Shown here piece by piece: positions 16,370 through 24,250 of a DNA stretch of 64,000 nt (positions within the stretch are counted from its first letter, which is position 1; each line of letters starts with the position of its first letter). The notes beneath the pieces were generated by a model that saw only the letters and a program-made list of their open reading frames with translations, did no database searches and was not told where the DNA came from. Origin of the DNA: Chloroflexota bacterium (GTDB lineage Bacteria > Chloroflexota > Anaerolineae > JAAYZQ01). The translations under genes and the position numbers were made by a program. Location: positions 225,360-289,359 of the forward strand of contig JAGVRI010000006.1 in the NCBI GenBank assembly GCA_018606645.1. The letters run 5' to 3'.

Positions 16370-17540
16370 ATTCATCCTAACGCTCACACTTCGCGCTCCG
16401 TTGGCTTTGCACCAGACGCGCGCTGGCGTGCAGTATGTCGAAACGCTTGATTATGTTCCTGGTACGGCATTGCGTGGCGCTCTGGCCAAAGCCTACCTTG
16501 CGGAACAGGGCTCACCCGATAGCACATTTCGTGCCTTGTTCCTCTCCGACCAAGTGCAGTACGGCGACCTGTGGCCAGCTATCGAGGGCAAGCCCACAAC
16601 GCTGATACCGGCTACGGCCCAGGTCTGCAAGCGCTACAAGTTTGCTCACGGCGACAGCTTGCGCGATACATTGTTTGATGCTCTGTCCAGTCAACCCGCG
16701 GCTGTGAATTGCAAGTGCGGCGAGGCTCTGGACCGGGCGAGCGGTTATCTCTGCAGCCTGAATCCTGTGGAGTCGCTGTCTCCTCGCTCGCGCCTGCGGG
16801 TGAGCACAGCTATCGAACGGAGTACAGGGACGGCAGCGCGAGAATTGCTGTTCACCCAGCATACGCTCATCGGTCGAGGCAAAGTCAAAGGTAGAGAGGA
16901 CGACAAAAGGGACGATTCTGAAAACACAGTACCCCTCCTGTTTCAAGGCACCCTACGGTTGACAAATCCGGCTTTGTATCATGAACTGGCAGGCTTATTG
17001 AAGCCAACGTCCGTCCTGTTCCTGGGTGCCGGCCGAAGTCGAGGTTTGGGCGAGGTGGAGGTTAAAACGTTCTTGGAAGCTCCTGCTGACCAATCGCTGC
17101 CAGATCGCTGGAAGAAATTCAACGAGGCCGCGCAGCGCACTGGAGGAGATCCTGACACCCGCTACTTTTCTCTCACCCTGCTGAGTCACCTGGCCTTGCG
17201 CGATGAATTGCTGCGGCCAGTGCTGAGCGACATCACGCCGCAGCATTTCGGCCTGCCCGAGACCGTCACCTGGGCACGCTACACGAATTCTGAACAGCCG
17301 GTTCTGTTTCTCAGCACCGTGACTGTTCCTGGTTGGAACGCGGCCTTGGGACTACCCAAGCCAGACACTGTGGTTCTGGCGCGTGGATCGGTGCTGCTGG
17401 CGCAGTGCCGTACTGACCAGGAGCAGGCTGTAGTTGCCCAACTGGCCCGGATTGAGGTTCAAGGCGTAGGCGAACGCCGCAATGAAGGCTTTGGCCGGGT
17501 GGCCATCTGTTATCCGATTCACTACGAGCGTTGGAGGTAG
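16359..17540 (+). CDS. csx10: Csx10-like RAMP protein (Cas5-type, III-D marker)
   Basis: A 393-residue protein. Its start (AEFILTLTLRAPLAL) and the motif YVPGTALRGALAKAYL are typical of Csx10, the Cas5-like subunit that marks subtype III-D. A Cys-rich patch (CKCGEAL) occurs near residue 114, and GRSRGLGEVEV is the C-terminal glycine-rich loop. Csx10 should cap the 5' handle of the crRNA. The ATG at 16359 overlaps the preceding gene by 11 bp. Confidence 0.8.
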   Translation: MTAEFILTLTLRAPLALHQTRAGVQYVETLDYVPGTALRGALAKAYLAEQGSPDSTFRALFLSDQVQYGDLWPAIEGKPTTLIPATAQVCKRYKFAHGDSLRDTLFDALSSQPAAVNCKCGEALDRASGYLCSLNPVESLSPRSRLRVSTAIERSTGTAARELLFTQHTLIGRGKVKGREDDKRDDSENTVPLLFQGTLRLTNPALYHELAGLLKPTSVLFLGAGRSRGLGEVEVKTFLEAPADQSLPDRWKKFNEAAQRTGGDPDTRYFSLTLLSHLALRDELLRPVLSDITPQHFGLPETVTWARYTNSEQPVLFLSTVTVPGWNAALGLPKPDTVVLARGSVLLAQCRTDQEQAVVAQLARIEVQGVGERRNEGFGRVAICYPIHYERWR

Positions 17541-17542
17541 CT

Positions 17543-17983
17543 ATGAGAGATCGAACTGTTCAGAGCGTGGCCTTACGCGTAGCCTTGGATCAAGCAATTG
17601 CCCATGCCAGTGATGGATACGATAAACGGGCCCAGGACTACGCCGGCCGGTTGACCGGAACTAAACTGGACAAAACTCAGGTGCGTGGACTGGAAACCAT
17701 GGCCTCGACGACTGATAGAGTGTCCGACATCACTGACTGGCTCAAATTGCGAGTGGGGCGCGATTCCAAACGAGAGGGGTGGGCCAAAGAAGGGATCGGG
17801 CGCGATCTGGTGACAACACTTGCAGATTTGCGCGACGATGCAAAAAAGATCGTCGCCGAACTGTCCAGAACATCCCCGGTAGACCCTGACCTGGAACGAC
17901 GGGTTCATCTCCGGCTGTGCCGTGAGTTCCTCAGGCACTTGGCGGCGCATTTCGAGTATCTGAAGGTGGAACGAGAGCCATGA
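17543..17983 (+). CDS. Small all-helical protein, candidate Cas11-type subunit (copy 1)
   Basis: A 146-residue, charged, alpha-helical protein with no recognised domain. The ATG at 17543 is preferred because GGAGGT lies 4-5 nt upstream. Size, helicity and position inside the effector operon fit the small subunit (Csm2/Cmr5/Cas11 type) that lines the belly of type III complexes. It shares a pattern with the next gene: xxGLxxxA...W/F..., then DLxTxLxxLRxxAxxxx, then HRELxxxxxxHLxAHxxY. It is followed by an ATGA overlap with copy 2. Confidence 0.6.
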   Translation: MRDRTVQSVALRVALDQAIAHASDGYDKRAQDYAGRLTGTKLDKTQVRGLETMASTTDRVSDITDWLKLRVGRDSKREGWAKEGIGRDLVTTLADLRDDAKKIVAELSRTSPVDPDLERRVHLRLCREFLRHLAAHFEYLKVEREP

Positions 17984-18432
17984 GTGATTTGGAGTATCTC
18001 CTGGTGCGAAAGCAAAAAATCGCGGCATGGAGCGATCATTGGCAGGCCGACGCGGCCCGATTGGCCGACAGTCATCGTGACCTGCTGCCGCGCCGTATCA
18101 CCAACGCGCAACTCCACGGCCTGGGTAACGTGGCGCGCAGCGCGCGGCGCTATGCGGATGTGGAGAGGTTCATCAGGCATCAGGCCGAAAAGGCCGGACG
18201 GGCCGGTCGACTGGATGTGCAGGGATACTGGAATGATCTGGAAACGGCCTTGGGTAGATTGCGCGGGGAAGCGCAGACGCTTTTGAAAGGCTTGCCACTG
18301 CCTGTCGAGGTTGATAGCAGGCAGGCGCTGGACACGCTTCACCGCGAACTGACCGAACTGTACGTACAGCACCTGATCGCCCACAGTCTGTACCGGACAC
18401 CAGGCGAGGAAGCCAAGCAAGAGAAGCGCTAG
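17980..18432 (+). CDS. Small all-helical protein, candidate Cas11-type subunit (copy 2)
   Basis: A 150-residue helical protein starting in an ATGA overlap with copy 1. By-eye alignment shows the same central DLETALGRLRGEAQ and C-terminal HRELTELYVQHLIAHSLY pattern, so the two probably arose by duplication. It is a likely second small subunit or a diverged partner of copy 1. The C-terminus is Lys/Glu-rich. Not recognised as a named family. Confidence 0.6.
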   Translation: MSDLEYLLVRKQKIAAWSDHWQADAARLADSHRDLLPRRITNAQLHGLGNVARSARRYADVERFIRHQAEKAGRAGRLDVQGYWNDLETALGRLRGEAQTLLKGLPLPVEVDSRQALDTLHRELTELYVQHLIAHSLYRTPGEEAKQEKR

Positions 18433-18478
18433 GGTAGCACTCAAGCCGGATGATGCTCTGCGACGGCGATTTGAAGCC

Positions 18479-18685
18479 GTGGTACAGGGAGTGGATGAGC
18501 CTTTGGTACGCCAGTACCTTCAAGAAGCTTTCCGCTGCTTTGCTGCAGAGGCGTATAATGCCACTTTGGTCATGACCTGGAATGCCGTGGCCTACTACCT
18601 CCAGCTTGTGATCGAGACTATCAGCACAACATTTGCCGATATCCCTGCGCGAGCGAGCAAGAGTCGCTCTGCGAGAAATGAGTAG
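18479..18685 (+). CDS. Short ORF resembling the first helices of a HEPN-like domain; possible gene fragment
   Basis: A 68-residue ORF from a GTG without a good Shine-Dalgarno. In-frame sequence is open back past 18430 with no ATG. The peptide EAFRCFAAEAYNATLVMTWNAV resembles the opening helices of helical-bundle hypotheticals with the pattern EAxRCYxAGAYRAAxVxTWxAV, which I associate with HEPN-like proteins. The rest of such a domain is missing. It probably is a truncated remnant inside the operon, but a real small protein cannot be excluded. Confidence 0.35.
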   Translation: MVQGVDEPLVRQYLQEAFRCFAAEAYNATLVMTWNAVAYYLQLVIETISTTFADIPARASKSRSARNE

Positions 18686-18697
18686 GAGGTATACAGA

Positions 18698-19513
18698 ATG
18701 AATATTTTGGACCGTTCCCAACTTCGTGCACGCTACCGCATCACTGGACGCATCGTAATGGACACCGCGCTTCATATCGGCGGCGGGCGCAATCCTTCGG
18801 CGGCTACCGATAGCCCGGTCGTTCGCGATGGGTCTGGCCGCCCCTTTATCCCTGGCTCCTCGCTCAAGGGTGCGTTCCGCGCCGCCGTTGAGCGGCTGGT
18901 GCCCAACATTCCGCATCTGCGAACATGTGGGCTGGGCGACGCCTCCGATGCCTGCGCCAACCGCCTGCGGGAGGAACTCAAGGATCGCAGGAATATCCCT
19001 GAAGGCGAACTGCTGACGATACTGGATCGCATCCTGTGCGACACATGCCGGACTTTTGGCTCGACCCATCTGGCCTCGGTGGCCCTCTTTCACGACGCAC
19101 CGGTCTCGGAGGTCTGGCGCACGCTGCCCGAAGTACCAACCCAGGTCCGTGACGGTGTGGGCATTGACCGCGACAGTGAACGCGCTCGCGAGGGCATCAA
19201 ATACGACTTTGAGGTAGTGCCGCCGCAAACGTCATTCGATTTCGCCCTCACCTTGGAGAATCCTACCGAACACGACCTGGGATTGGTGGCGCTGGGGCTG
19301 CAAGAGTTCATTGGCGGAATGATCCCCCTGGGAGGCATCCGCTCACGGGGGCTGGGGCGCTGCCACTTGGAGGATGTCCGGGTCGAGGGGGTGGATTTTA
19401 CCGATCCCAAGGCGATGAAAGCCTATTTACTTGAGGGCGCGATGAGGTCAGAGTCCACCGAAACCTTCATCCGCCGCCACTTGAGCGCGCTGTTGGACGC
19501 AGAAAGGAGTTGA
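18698..19513 (+). CDS. Csm3-like Cas7 RAMP protein, second copy, with candidate catalytic Asp
   Basis: A 271-residue RAMP with the clearest Csm3 features here: LHIGGG at 25-30, D38 in TDSPVVRD, then FIPGSSLKGAFR. The Asp before SPVxRD corresponds by position to the catalytic Asp of Csm3 (D33 in the Streptococcus protein), so this subunit probably cuts bound target RNA every 6 nt. A Cys-containing CDTCRTFGS turn and RSRGLG loop follow. It has a good Shine-Dalgarno (TAGGAGG) and lies 3 bp before the next RAMP gene. Confidence 0.88.
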   Translation: MNILDRSQLRARYRITGRIVMDTALHIGGGRNPSAATDSPVVRDGSGRPFIPGSSLKGAFRAAVERLVPNIPHLRTCGLGDASDACANRLREELKDRRNIPEGELLTILDRILCDTCRTFGSTHLASVALFHDAPVSEVWRTLPEVPTQVRDGVGIDRDSERAREGIKYDFEVVPPQTSFDFALTLENPTEHDLGLVALGLQEFIGGMIPLGGIRSRGLGRCHLEDVRVEGVDFTDPKAMKAYLLEGAMRSESTETFIRRHLSALLDAERS

Positions 19514-19516
19514 GCG

Positions 19517-20434
19517 ATGTTCAAGCAACTGGTCAATGAATGTATTGTAACCCTGCACATCAACATAGATGGGCCCGTGTTGGTCAAATCCGGCCTGGCC
19601 CAGGTCAGTGGGCCGGACATGGCCTGGGTGCGCGTGTTCCGCAACGGACGCGAGGAGGTGTACCTGCCCGGTTCTTCTCTCAAGGGTGTCCTGCGCAGCC
19701 ATGCCGAACGGATTGCCCGCACGCTCAACAATAGGTCAGCATGCGACCCATTTGCCGATAGCTCCTGCGGCCGCATCTTTGACAAGAGGAAGCCCAAGAC
19801 ATCCGAAGCCTACCGTGACTCGTGTCTCATCTGCAAGCTTTTTGGCTCGACAGGTTTTGCCGGCCGGCTGGCAACCACTGATGCCTACGCCCTTGGTGCC
19901 CCGCCCGAACCAGTCCAGCGCGATGGAGTCGGCATTGACCGCTTTAGCGGCGGAGCGGCGCACGGGGCCAAGTTTGAACTAGAAGTCATCACCGAGGGTA
20001 CTTTTGCCACGACGTTGCACCTGCGCAACTTTGAGTTGTGGCAGTTGGCGCTGCTTGGCTTTGTGCTCCAGGACCTGTCCGACGGCTTGATCCGCATCGG
20101 AATGGGCAAGAGCCGGGGCTTGGGTCAGGTGTGCGGCGAGGTGAAACAAGTGCGGATTGACTTCCTTGGTCTCAAAGCGCCGCAGGTGGTTAACGGCCAA
20201 CTGTCGTTGCGCGGCGTCGGTTCACTGTTTGACGACGCCCATGAATATGGGATAGTCAGTCCTGACGAAGTGAGCATCCCCTACAGTGGAGAACTCCGCA
20301 GCAACGGCGTGCGCACAACCGCCATCTTCCCTGGCCTAACGTTTCCGTGGGCCGCGATTGGTGACCGTTGGGTTCAACGGGCTGTCTCTTTCACCGACCC
20401 GCTGGCCCACGAGCGACAGGGAGGGCGGCAATGA
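19517..20434 (+). CDS. Csm3-like Cas7 RAMP protein, third copy
   Basis: A 305-residue RAMP with GPDMAWVRV (D34, possible cleavage residue), YLPGSSLKGVLRS, CLICKLFGSTG, the DGVGIDRFSGGA segment shared with copy 2 (DGVGIDRDSERA), and GKSRGLG near residue 196. A C-terminal tail of about 90 residues is longer than in Csm3. It probably is a backbone subunit. It ends in an ATGA overlap with csx19. Confidence 0.87.
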   Translation: MFKQLVNECIVTLHINIDGPVLVKSGLAQVSGPDMAWVRVFRNGREEVYLPGSSLKGVLRSHAERIARTLNNRSACDPFADSSCGRIFDKRKPKTSEAYRDSCLICKLFGSTGFAGRLATTDAYALGAPPEPVQRDGVGIDRFSGGAAHGAKFELEVITEGTFATTLHLRNFELWQLALLGFVLQDLSDGLIRIGMGKSRGLGQVCGEVKQVRIDFLGLKAPQVVNGQLSLRGVGSLFDDAHEYGIVSPDEVSIPYSGELRSNGVRTTAIFPGLTFPWAAIGDRWVQRAVSFTDPLAHERQGGRQ

Positions 20435-20910
20435 GTGAGCGGGTTTACTGCGGTGCGCTCGAACTGGCCGCATTGCAGGCCTTGGTGGAGGCTTTTCGTC
20501 CGCAGGCGCGCTTTGCCATAGTCGAGCGGATTGACGCCATAGACTTTCCACCTCCTCAAACTGCGCCGATTGACGCAGAGCAATGGTTCAAAGGGCGCCT
20601 CTTTGACGAGTCGTTCGAGTTGCGCTGGGAGCAGGTCGAGGCAGTTTACCGCGTGATCCTGTCTGGCACAGACGATCTCGCCGCTGAAGTTAGCGGACTG
20701 CACGACTGGAGTCTACCGCCCGGCACAGACGAGTTACAGGAGTATTATTGCTGGAACGAACAAGATGCGCGCCTGGGGCGCACGCTGGACTACCGGTGTG
20801 TGCCAGGGCATGGTAACGTAAAGTTACTCGTACGCGAGTTCCGCGATGAACACGGCCGGCTGGTTTTTTGGCGCTATGTCAAGATGGAACGGGACGGAGG
20901 TGGGCAATGA
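20431..20910 (+). CDS. csx19: Csx19-like type III-D accessory protein
   Basis: A 159-residue protein. The pattern ELRWEQ..., EYYCWNEQD, FRDEHGRLVFWRYVKME resembles the Csx19 family (TIGR03984 type), a small protein encoded within III-D loci whose exact role is unclear. It overlaps both neighbours by ATGA (starts inside the RAMP-3 stop, ends over the RAMP-4 start), indicating tight coupling of expression with the complex. The family call rests on motif memory and context. Confidence 0.65.
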   Translation: MSERVYCGALELAALQALVEAFRPQARFAIVERIDAIDFPPPQTAPIDAEQWFKGRLFDESFELRWEQVEAVYRVILSGTDDLAAEVSGLHDWSLPPGTDELQEYYCWNEQDARLGRTLDYRCVPGHGNVKLLVREFRDEHGRLVFWRYVKMERDGGGQ

Positions 20911-21968
20911 ATCCTTACGGTTTCGTACGTTTAGGGCCGGCAGCACAGCGCGAGGCGGCGATCCGCCATGATCGGTTCAACGGGCTTAGCGGGCGGTTAT
21001 ACTGTCAGCTAACAGCGTTGACCCATTTGTTCATCCCCAAAACTCAAGAGACGGCTAGGGGGCAACACCAGAAGCTCGACTTGCTGCGTACAGCAGATGG
21101 CCGCCCTCTGCTGCCCGGCTCATCACTCAAAGGGGTCATTCGCAGTGTGGCCGAGGCCATTAGTGGCTCGTGTCTGACCCTGCCCCTCGGTAAGGGTGGC
21201 GAGATCGAGTATCGTGGCCGTCCACCGGTTTCCTACCGCATTCCACGCGGATTTGAGCACTGTCGAGATGCCGATCATCTCTGCCCGGCTTGCCGCATCT
21301 TTGGTTCGCTCAGCGGTGGCAATCCTTTCCTGGGCAAGATCGGATTAGGCGATGCCGTTGCGGCAGGACCGTTCGAGACTGAAACAATAACGATTGAGGC
21401 CTTGATGGAACCCAAGCCACGCCATCGAGCGTGGTACGAGGACCCGAATCAGCGAGGCTACCTGCGCGGGCGCAAATTCTACTATCACCGTCCCCTTGGC
21501 CCGCGACGGACAGAAGTCAGGAATGAATACAATAAAACCATCGAAGCGGTCAAGCCCAGCGCGGTCTTTGAATTCGACCTGGTTTACAACAACCTGACCA
21601 AAGCCGAGCTGGCCTTGCTCATCTTTGCCCTGACTCTGGAACCCGAAATGGCTTACAAGGTCGGGATGGGCAAGCCGGTAGGGTTAGGCAGCGCCAGGAT
21701 CGAGATCGTCGGCTGGGAGCAAATCGACCGCCAGGCACGTTACCGGCAACTCGGCAGCGGTGTGACCGCTCTAAAAGGCGACCTGCTGAGCGCCGAGATC
21801 GCCCGGTGGCAGGAAGAATACCACCGCGCGTACGCCAACTGGCAAGACAGCCTAGCTGATCTGCGGCGTATCTGGACGTGGGATCCGTCATCAAGGACGG
21901 ACATCAGGTATCCAGGGCAGGAGTGGTTCCGTCAGAACCCGAGAGTGCCAATTGAGAGAACGCCATAA
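20907..21968 (+). CDS. Cas7-like RAMP protein, fourth copy (Csm5-like position)
   Basis: A 353-residue RAMP, last of the effector genes. Motifs: LLPGSSLKGVIRSVAEA near residue 70, CPACRIFGSLSGG, and GMGKPVGLG near residue 250. The extra C-terminal region (about 80 residues, WQEEYHRAYANWQ) is helical. Its size and end position suggest the cap subunit at the 3' end of crRNA, as Csm5 does in III-A; this is inference. The ATG overlaps the csx19 stop. Confidence 0.83.
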   Translation: MNPYGFVRLGPAAQREAAIRHDRFNGLSGRLYCQLTALTHLFIPKTQETARGQHQKLDLLRTADGRPLLPGSSLKGVIRSVAEAISGSCLTLPLGKGGEIEYRGRPPVSYRIPRGFEHCRDADHLCPACRIFGSLSGGNPFLGKIGLGDAVAAGPFETETITIEALMEPKPRHRAWYEDPNQRGYLRGRKFYYHRPLGPRRTEVRNEYNKTIEAVKPSAVFEFDLVYNNLTKAELALLIFALTLEPEMAYKVGMGKPVGLGSARIEIVGWEQIDRQARYRQLGSGVTALKGDLLSAEIARWQEEYHRAYANWQDSLADLRRIWTWDPSSRTDIRYPGQEWFRQNPRVPIERTP

Positions 21969-21996
21969 ACCTTTAGTGGAAGAGTGAGGTCTCCTT

Positions 21997-23127
21997 ATGT
22001 CAAAGCGAAAACTCGTGCTGAGTACGGTAGGGATTTCGGTGTTGTTGAAGTCGCTAGAGCCGTCCGAGCATGCGCTGAGCTCGCAGTTGAACCAGGTAGC
22101 AAACGACCGCAGCCTCTCTCTTGAACTGGCTCGCACGGTGGACGCGTTGGCGGAGCGGGCATTGGACCGTCTGTACCAGAGTACCGTGGATGAGAACCGT
22201 CGCCTGAGCGCGGAATTGAATGGATTGTACGGTATCTACAACAACAACCTCTCAGCAGGCCAGTCCGACATGCACTTTCTTATCGCTACGGACACCGCCC
22301 TGGGGCGGAAAGCCTCCGAGGTGATCTCTTCCTTCCTGAGAAGCAAGAACCTCACAGTCGATGTATACATCCCCAACAACTTGTCAACGGCTGACGCTGT
22401 ATCCTTTTCGCGGGGGATGAAGGAACTCATCCATTGGTGCGAGAACGTCATTCCCGGATATCGGGATGCCGGCTACCAGGTCACCTTTAATCTGACCGCT
22501 GCTTTCAAGAGCATGCAAGGATACCTGAACATCATGGGCATGTTCTACGCCGACGAGATCGTGTACATCTTTGAGACCGGCTCGCAACTGCTGTCCATCC
22601 CACGACTTCCTCTTCAAGTGGATGTTGCCGCCTTGCGAGATTACCGCCTGGAGATGGCAATGATGGCCCAGGGTCACATTTTCTCTCAAGCAGAGGTGGC
22701 CAATATCCCGGCTGGCCTGCTTGACATTGATGAACGAGGTAATGCCTCGCTTTCTGATTGGGGATTTCTGGTTTGGAACCGAGTACGTCAGGAGCTCCTC
22801 GGTGACGACTTGTTGCCGTTCCCGCGCCTTCAGTACACTGATACGTTCCGCCGGGATTTCAAGCAAGCGTCCCCTCCAGAACGAGCCATCTTGCAGGAGG
22901 TTCTGGCCAAGGTTTCCAGTTTACTCGAGGATAGCCACGGCGACACGGCACCTCTCAAACGGGATGGCGGCTTGCAGTATGATGTGTACACCGGCAAGAC
23001 AACGCGCGATGGTCGCCCCATCGGTCACTTTAGGGTTTCCCAAAGCCGCCGGGTCAGTTGCACGGTCGAGGACGGCGCGTTGCGCCTGAGACGCTACGGC
23101 GAACACTCGATCAATGACAATCCATGA
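21997..23127 (+). CDS. CARF-RelE fusion, Cami1-like cOA-activated mRNA interferase
   Basis: A 376-residue protein in two parts. Residues 1-270 look like an APE2256-type CARF domain: LSTVGISVLL at 8-17, LIATDTALGRK, and FNLTAAFKSMQGYL in the place of the usual NxTGGxK loop. Residues 279-376 read as a RelE/ParE-fold ribonuclease: YTDTFRRDFKQASPPER, an LKRD...YDVYTGKT stretch, FRVSQSRRVSCTV and a final RRYGEHS. This architecture matches Cami1, a CARF-RelE protein that is activated by cyclic tetra-adenylate and cuts ribosome-associated mRNA. It follows the RAMP genes by 28 bp. Prediction: it is the main toxic effector of this locus. Confidence 0.75.
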   Translation: MSKRKLVLSTVGISVLLKSLEPSEHALSSQLNQVANDRSLSLELARTVDALAERALDRLYQSTVDENRRLSAELNGLYGIYNNNLSAGQSDMHFLIATDTALGRKASEVISSFLRSKNLTVDVYIPNNLSTADAVSFSRGMKELIHWCENVIPGYRDAGYQVTFNLTAAFKSMQGYLNIMGMFYADEIVYIFETGSQLLSIPRLPLQVDVAALRDYRLEMAMMAQGHIFSQAEVANIPAGLLDIDERGNASLSDWGFLVWNRVRQELLGDDLLPFPRLQYTDTFRRDFKQASPPERAILQEVLAKVSSLLEDSHGDTAPLKRDGGLQYDVYTGKTTRDGRPIGHFRVSQSRRVSCTVEDGALRLRRYGEHSINDNP

Positions 23128-23155
23128 ATTCGGCCACAACATTGGAGGAGATAGC

Positions 23156-24145
23156 ATGGGCGTCTATCACCTCATGGGCCTGGGGCTCTCGCCCGGTACC
23201 GTCACCGGGCCGTTGACCTACCTAGCCCACCGCTACCAGCGCTGGAACGACGATGACCGGCGTTTTTTCGCCCGCTCCGGCGAGGTCCGCCAGCGAGAGG
23301 CGGGCGAGAAGGTCGGCGATGTGCAGGCCATCGTCCTCTTCACCACATACGAGGTGCTGAAGGGTGAACCCGCCGGATTGCCCTATAAATATGCGGACAA
23401 TCCGCCTGGGCGGGTTCCACCCGAGGCAGAAAAAATCCAAGGACGGCTCGAAGAGCCGATGAAAGCCGTGCTCCACCGTCTGCTGCGCCGCGAGTGGCCG
23501 GCTATCAGCGGCGGACGCCGTGAAGGCACCCTCTTTTGGTGCGAAGTGGACCGCCGTGAGATCCGCACCACCTTCGAGCGGGTCGTGCGGGTGGTGGCGG
23601 CACTGGCCGGCGCAGGGGGACAGGGGAAAGAGATGTGGGCCAATCTTACTGGCGGCAACAACGTGACGAACGCTGCCCTGGAACTGGCGGCCATCCTCTC
23701 CGGCGACGTGGCCCGGCTCTACTACGTCCAGGCCGAGAACGAGGCCGCCGAAAAGTGTGTGCGCTACACGGCCGAGGATGGCTACTGGGTAGAACTGCCG
23801 GTAATGCCGCTGGCTTTGGGCCGGCTGAGCCAGGCCATTATCAATCTGCTGACCGAGTTCGGTCCGGTCGAATTGGAGGACCTGTACGGTACTTTGCGCA
23901 ACGACTACTATGACCTGAGCCGGGGATTAACCTCACCGAAGGTGCTACGAGACGAGTATCTGGCACCCCTCTGGAAGCAGGGCCTTATCGCCGAGGCCGA
24001 CGGCGGCTATGTCGTCGGCCCGCAGTGGGAGCTGGTTCAGCCTTACCAGAAAATCCTCGAGGAGGCTCGTCAAGCCGGACTGAGCATAGAGGCCCTGGCC
24101 CGGCAGGAGCCCTGGTTGGAGAAAGAAAAGTTACCGCTGGGGTAA
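23156..24145 (+). CDS. CARF-type protein with C-terminal winged-helix-like region
   Basis: A 329-residue protein. The ATG at 23156 is chosen because GGAGGAGA lies just upstream; an ATG at 23114 would overlap the CARF-RelE gene and lacks a site. The N-terminal LMGLGLSPGTVTGPLTYL and the mid-protein WANLTGGNNVTNAALELAA (NLTGGN loop) are CARF-like hallmarks. Residues 215-310 are helical with a winged-helix look (INLLTEFGPVELEDLYGTL ... LAPLWKQGLIAEADGGYVV). No nuclease motif is visible. It may be a cOA-responsive regulator or a non-catalytic sensor. It is not assigned to a named Csx family. Confidence 0.65.
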   Translation: MGVYHLMGLGLSPGTVTGPLTYLAHRYQRWNDDDRRFFARSGEVRQREAGEKVGDVQAIVLFTTYEVLKGEPAGLPYKYADNPPGRVPPEAEKIQGRLEEPMKAVLHRLLRREWPAISGGRREGTLFWCEVDRREIRTTFERVVRVVAALAGAGGQGKEMWANLTGGNNVTNAALELAAILSGDVARLYYVQAENEAAEKCVRYTAEDGYWVELPVMPLALGRLSQAIINLLTEFGPVELEDLYGTLRNDYYDLSRGLTSPKVLRDEYLAPLWKQGLIAEADGGYVVGPQWELVQPYQKILEEARQAGLSIEALARQEPWLEKEKLPLG

Positions 24146-24170
24146 GGCCCCTGTGGTGGATAGAGGCATT

Positions 24171-24203
24171 GGGGTAGCCGAAGGCAATGCCTTCGACTAC
24201 CCC
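24171..24203. terminator. Stem-loop between the CARF-wHTH gene and csx15
   Basis: GGGGTAG and CGAAGGC on the left pair with GCCTTCG and CTACCCC on the right, interrupted by one mismatch, with a 3-nt loop. There is no T-tract. It could attenuate or stabilise the transcript between the two genes. Confidence 0.5.
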
Positions 24204-24250
24204 GCCCCCGCACACCCGATGCAAATCACGCGTTACACGGAGGTGCTGTG

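Noticed and set aside
17543..18432. cas6 candidates among the small proteins
   Set aside because: They are helical without the ferredoxin-like glycine-rich loop or His of Cas6.
18173..19228. 351-codon minus-strand ORF across the small-subunit and RAMP genes
   Set aside because: Covers several plus-strand genes with ATGA coupling and Shine-Dalgarno sites; its protein has no family features.
23114..23155. Upstream ATG for the CARF-wHTH protein
   Set aside because: Overlaps the CARF-RelE stop and lacks a Shine-Dalgarno; the ATG at 23156 has GGAGGAGA in place.
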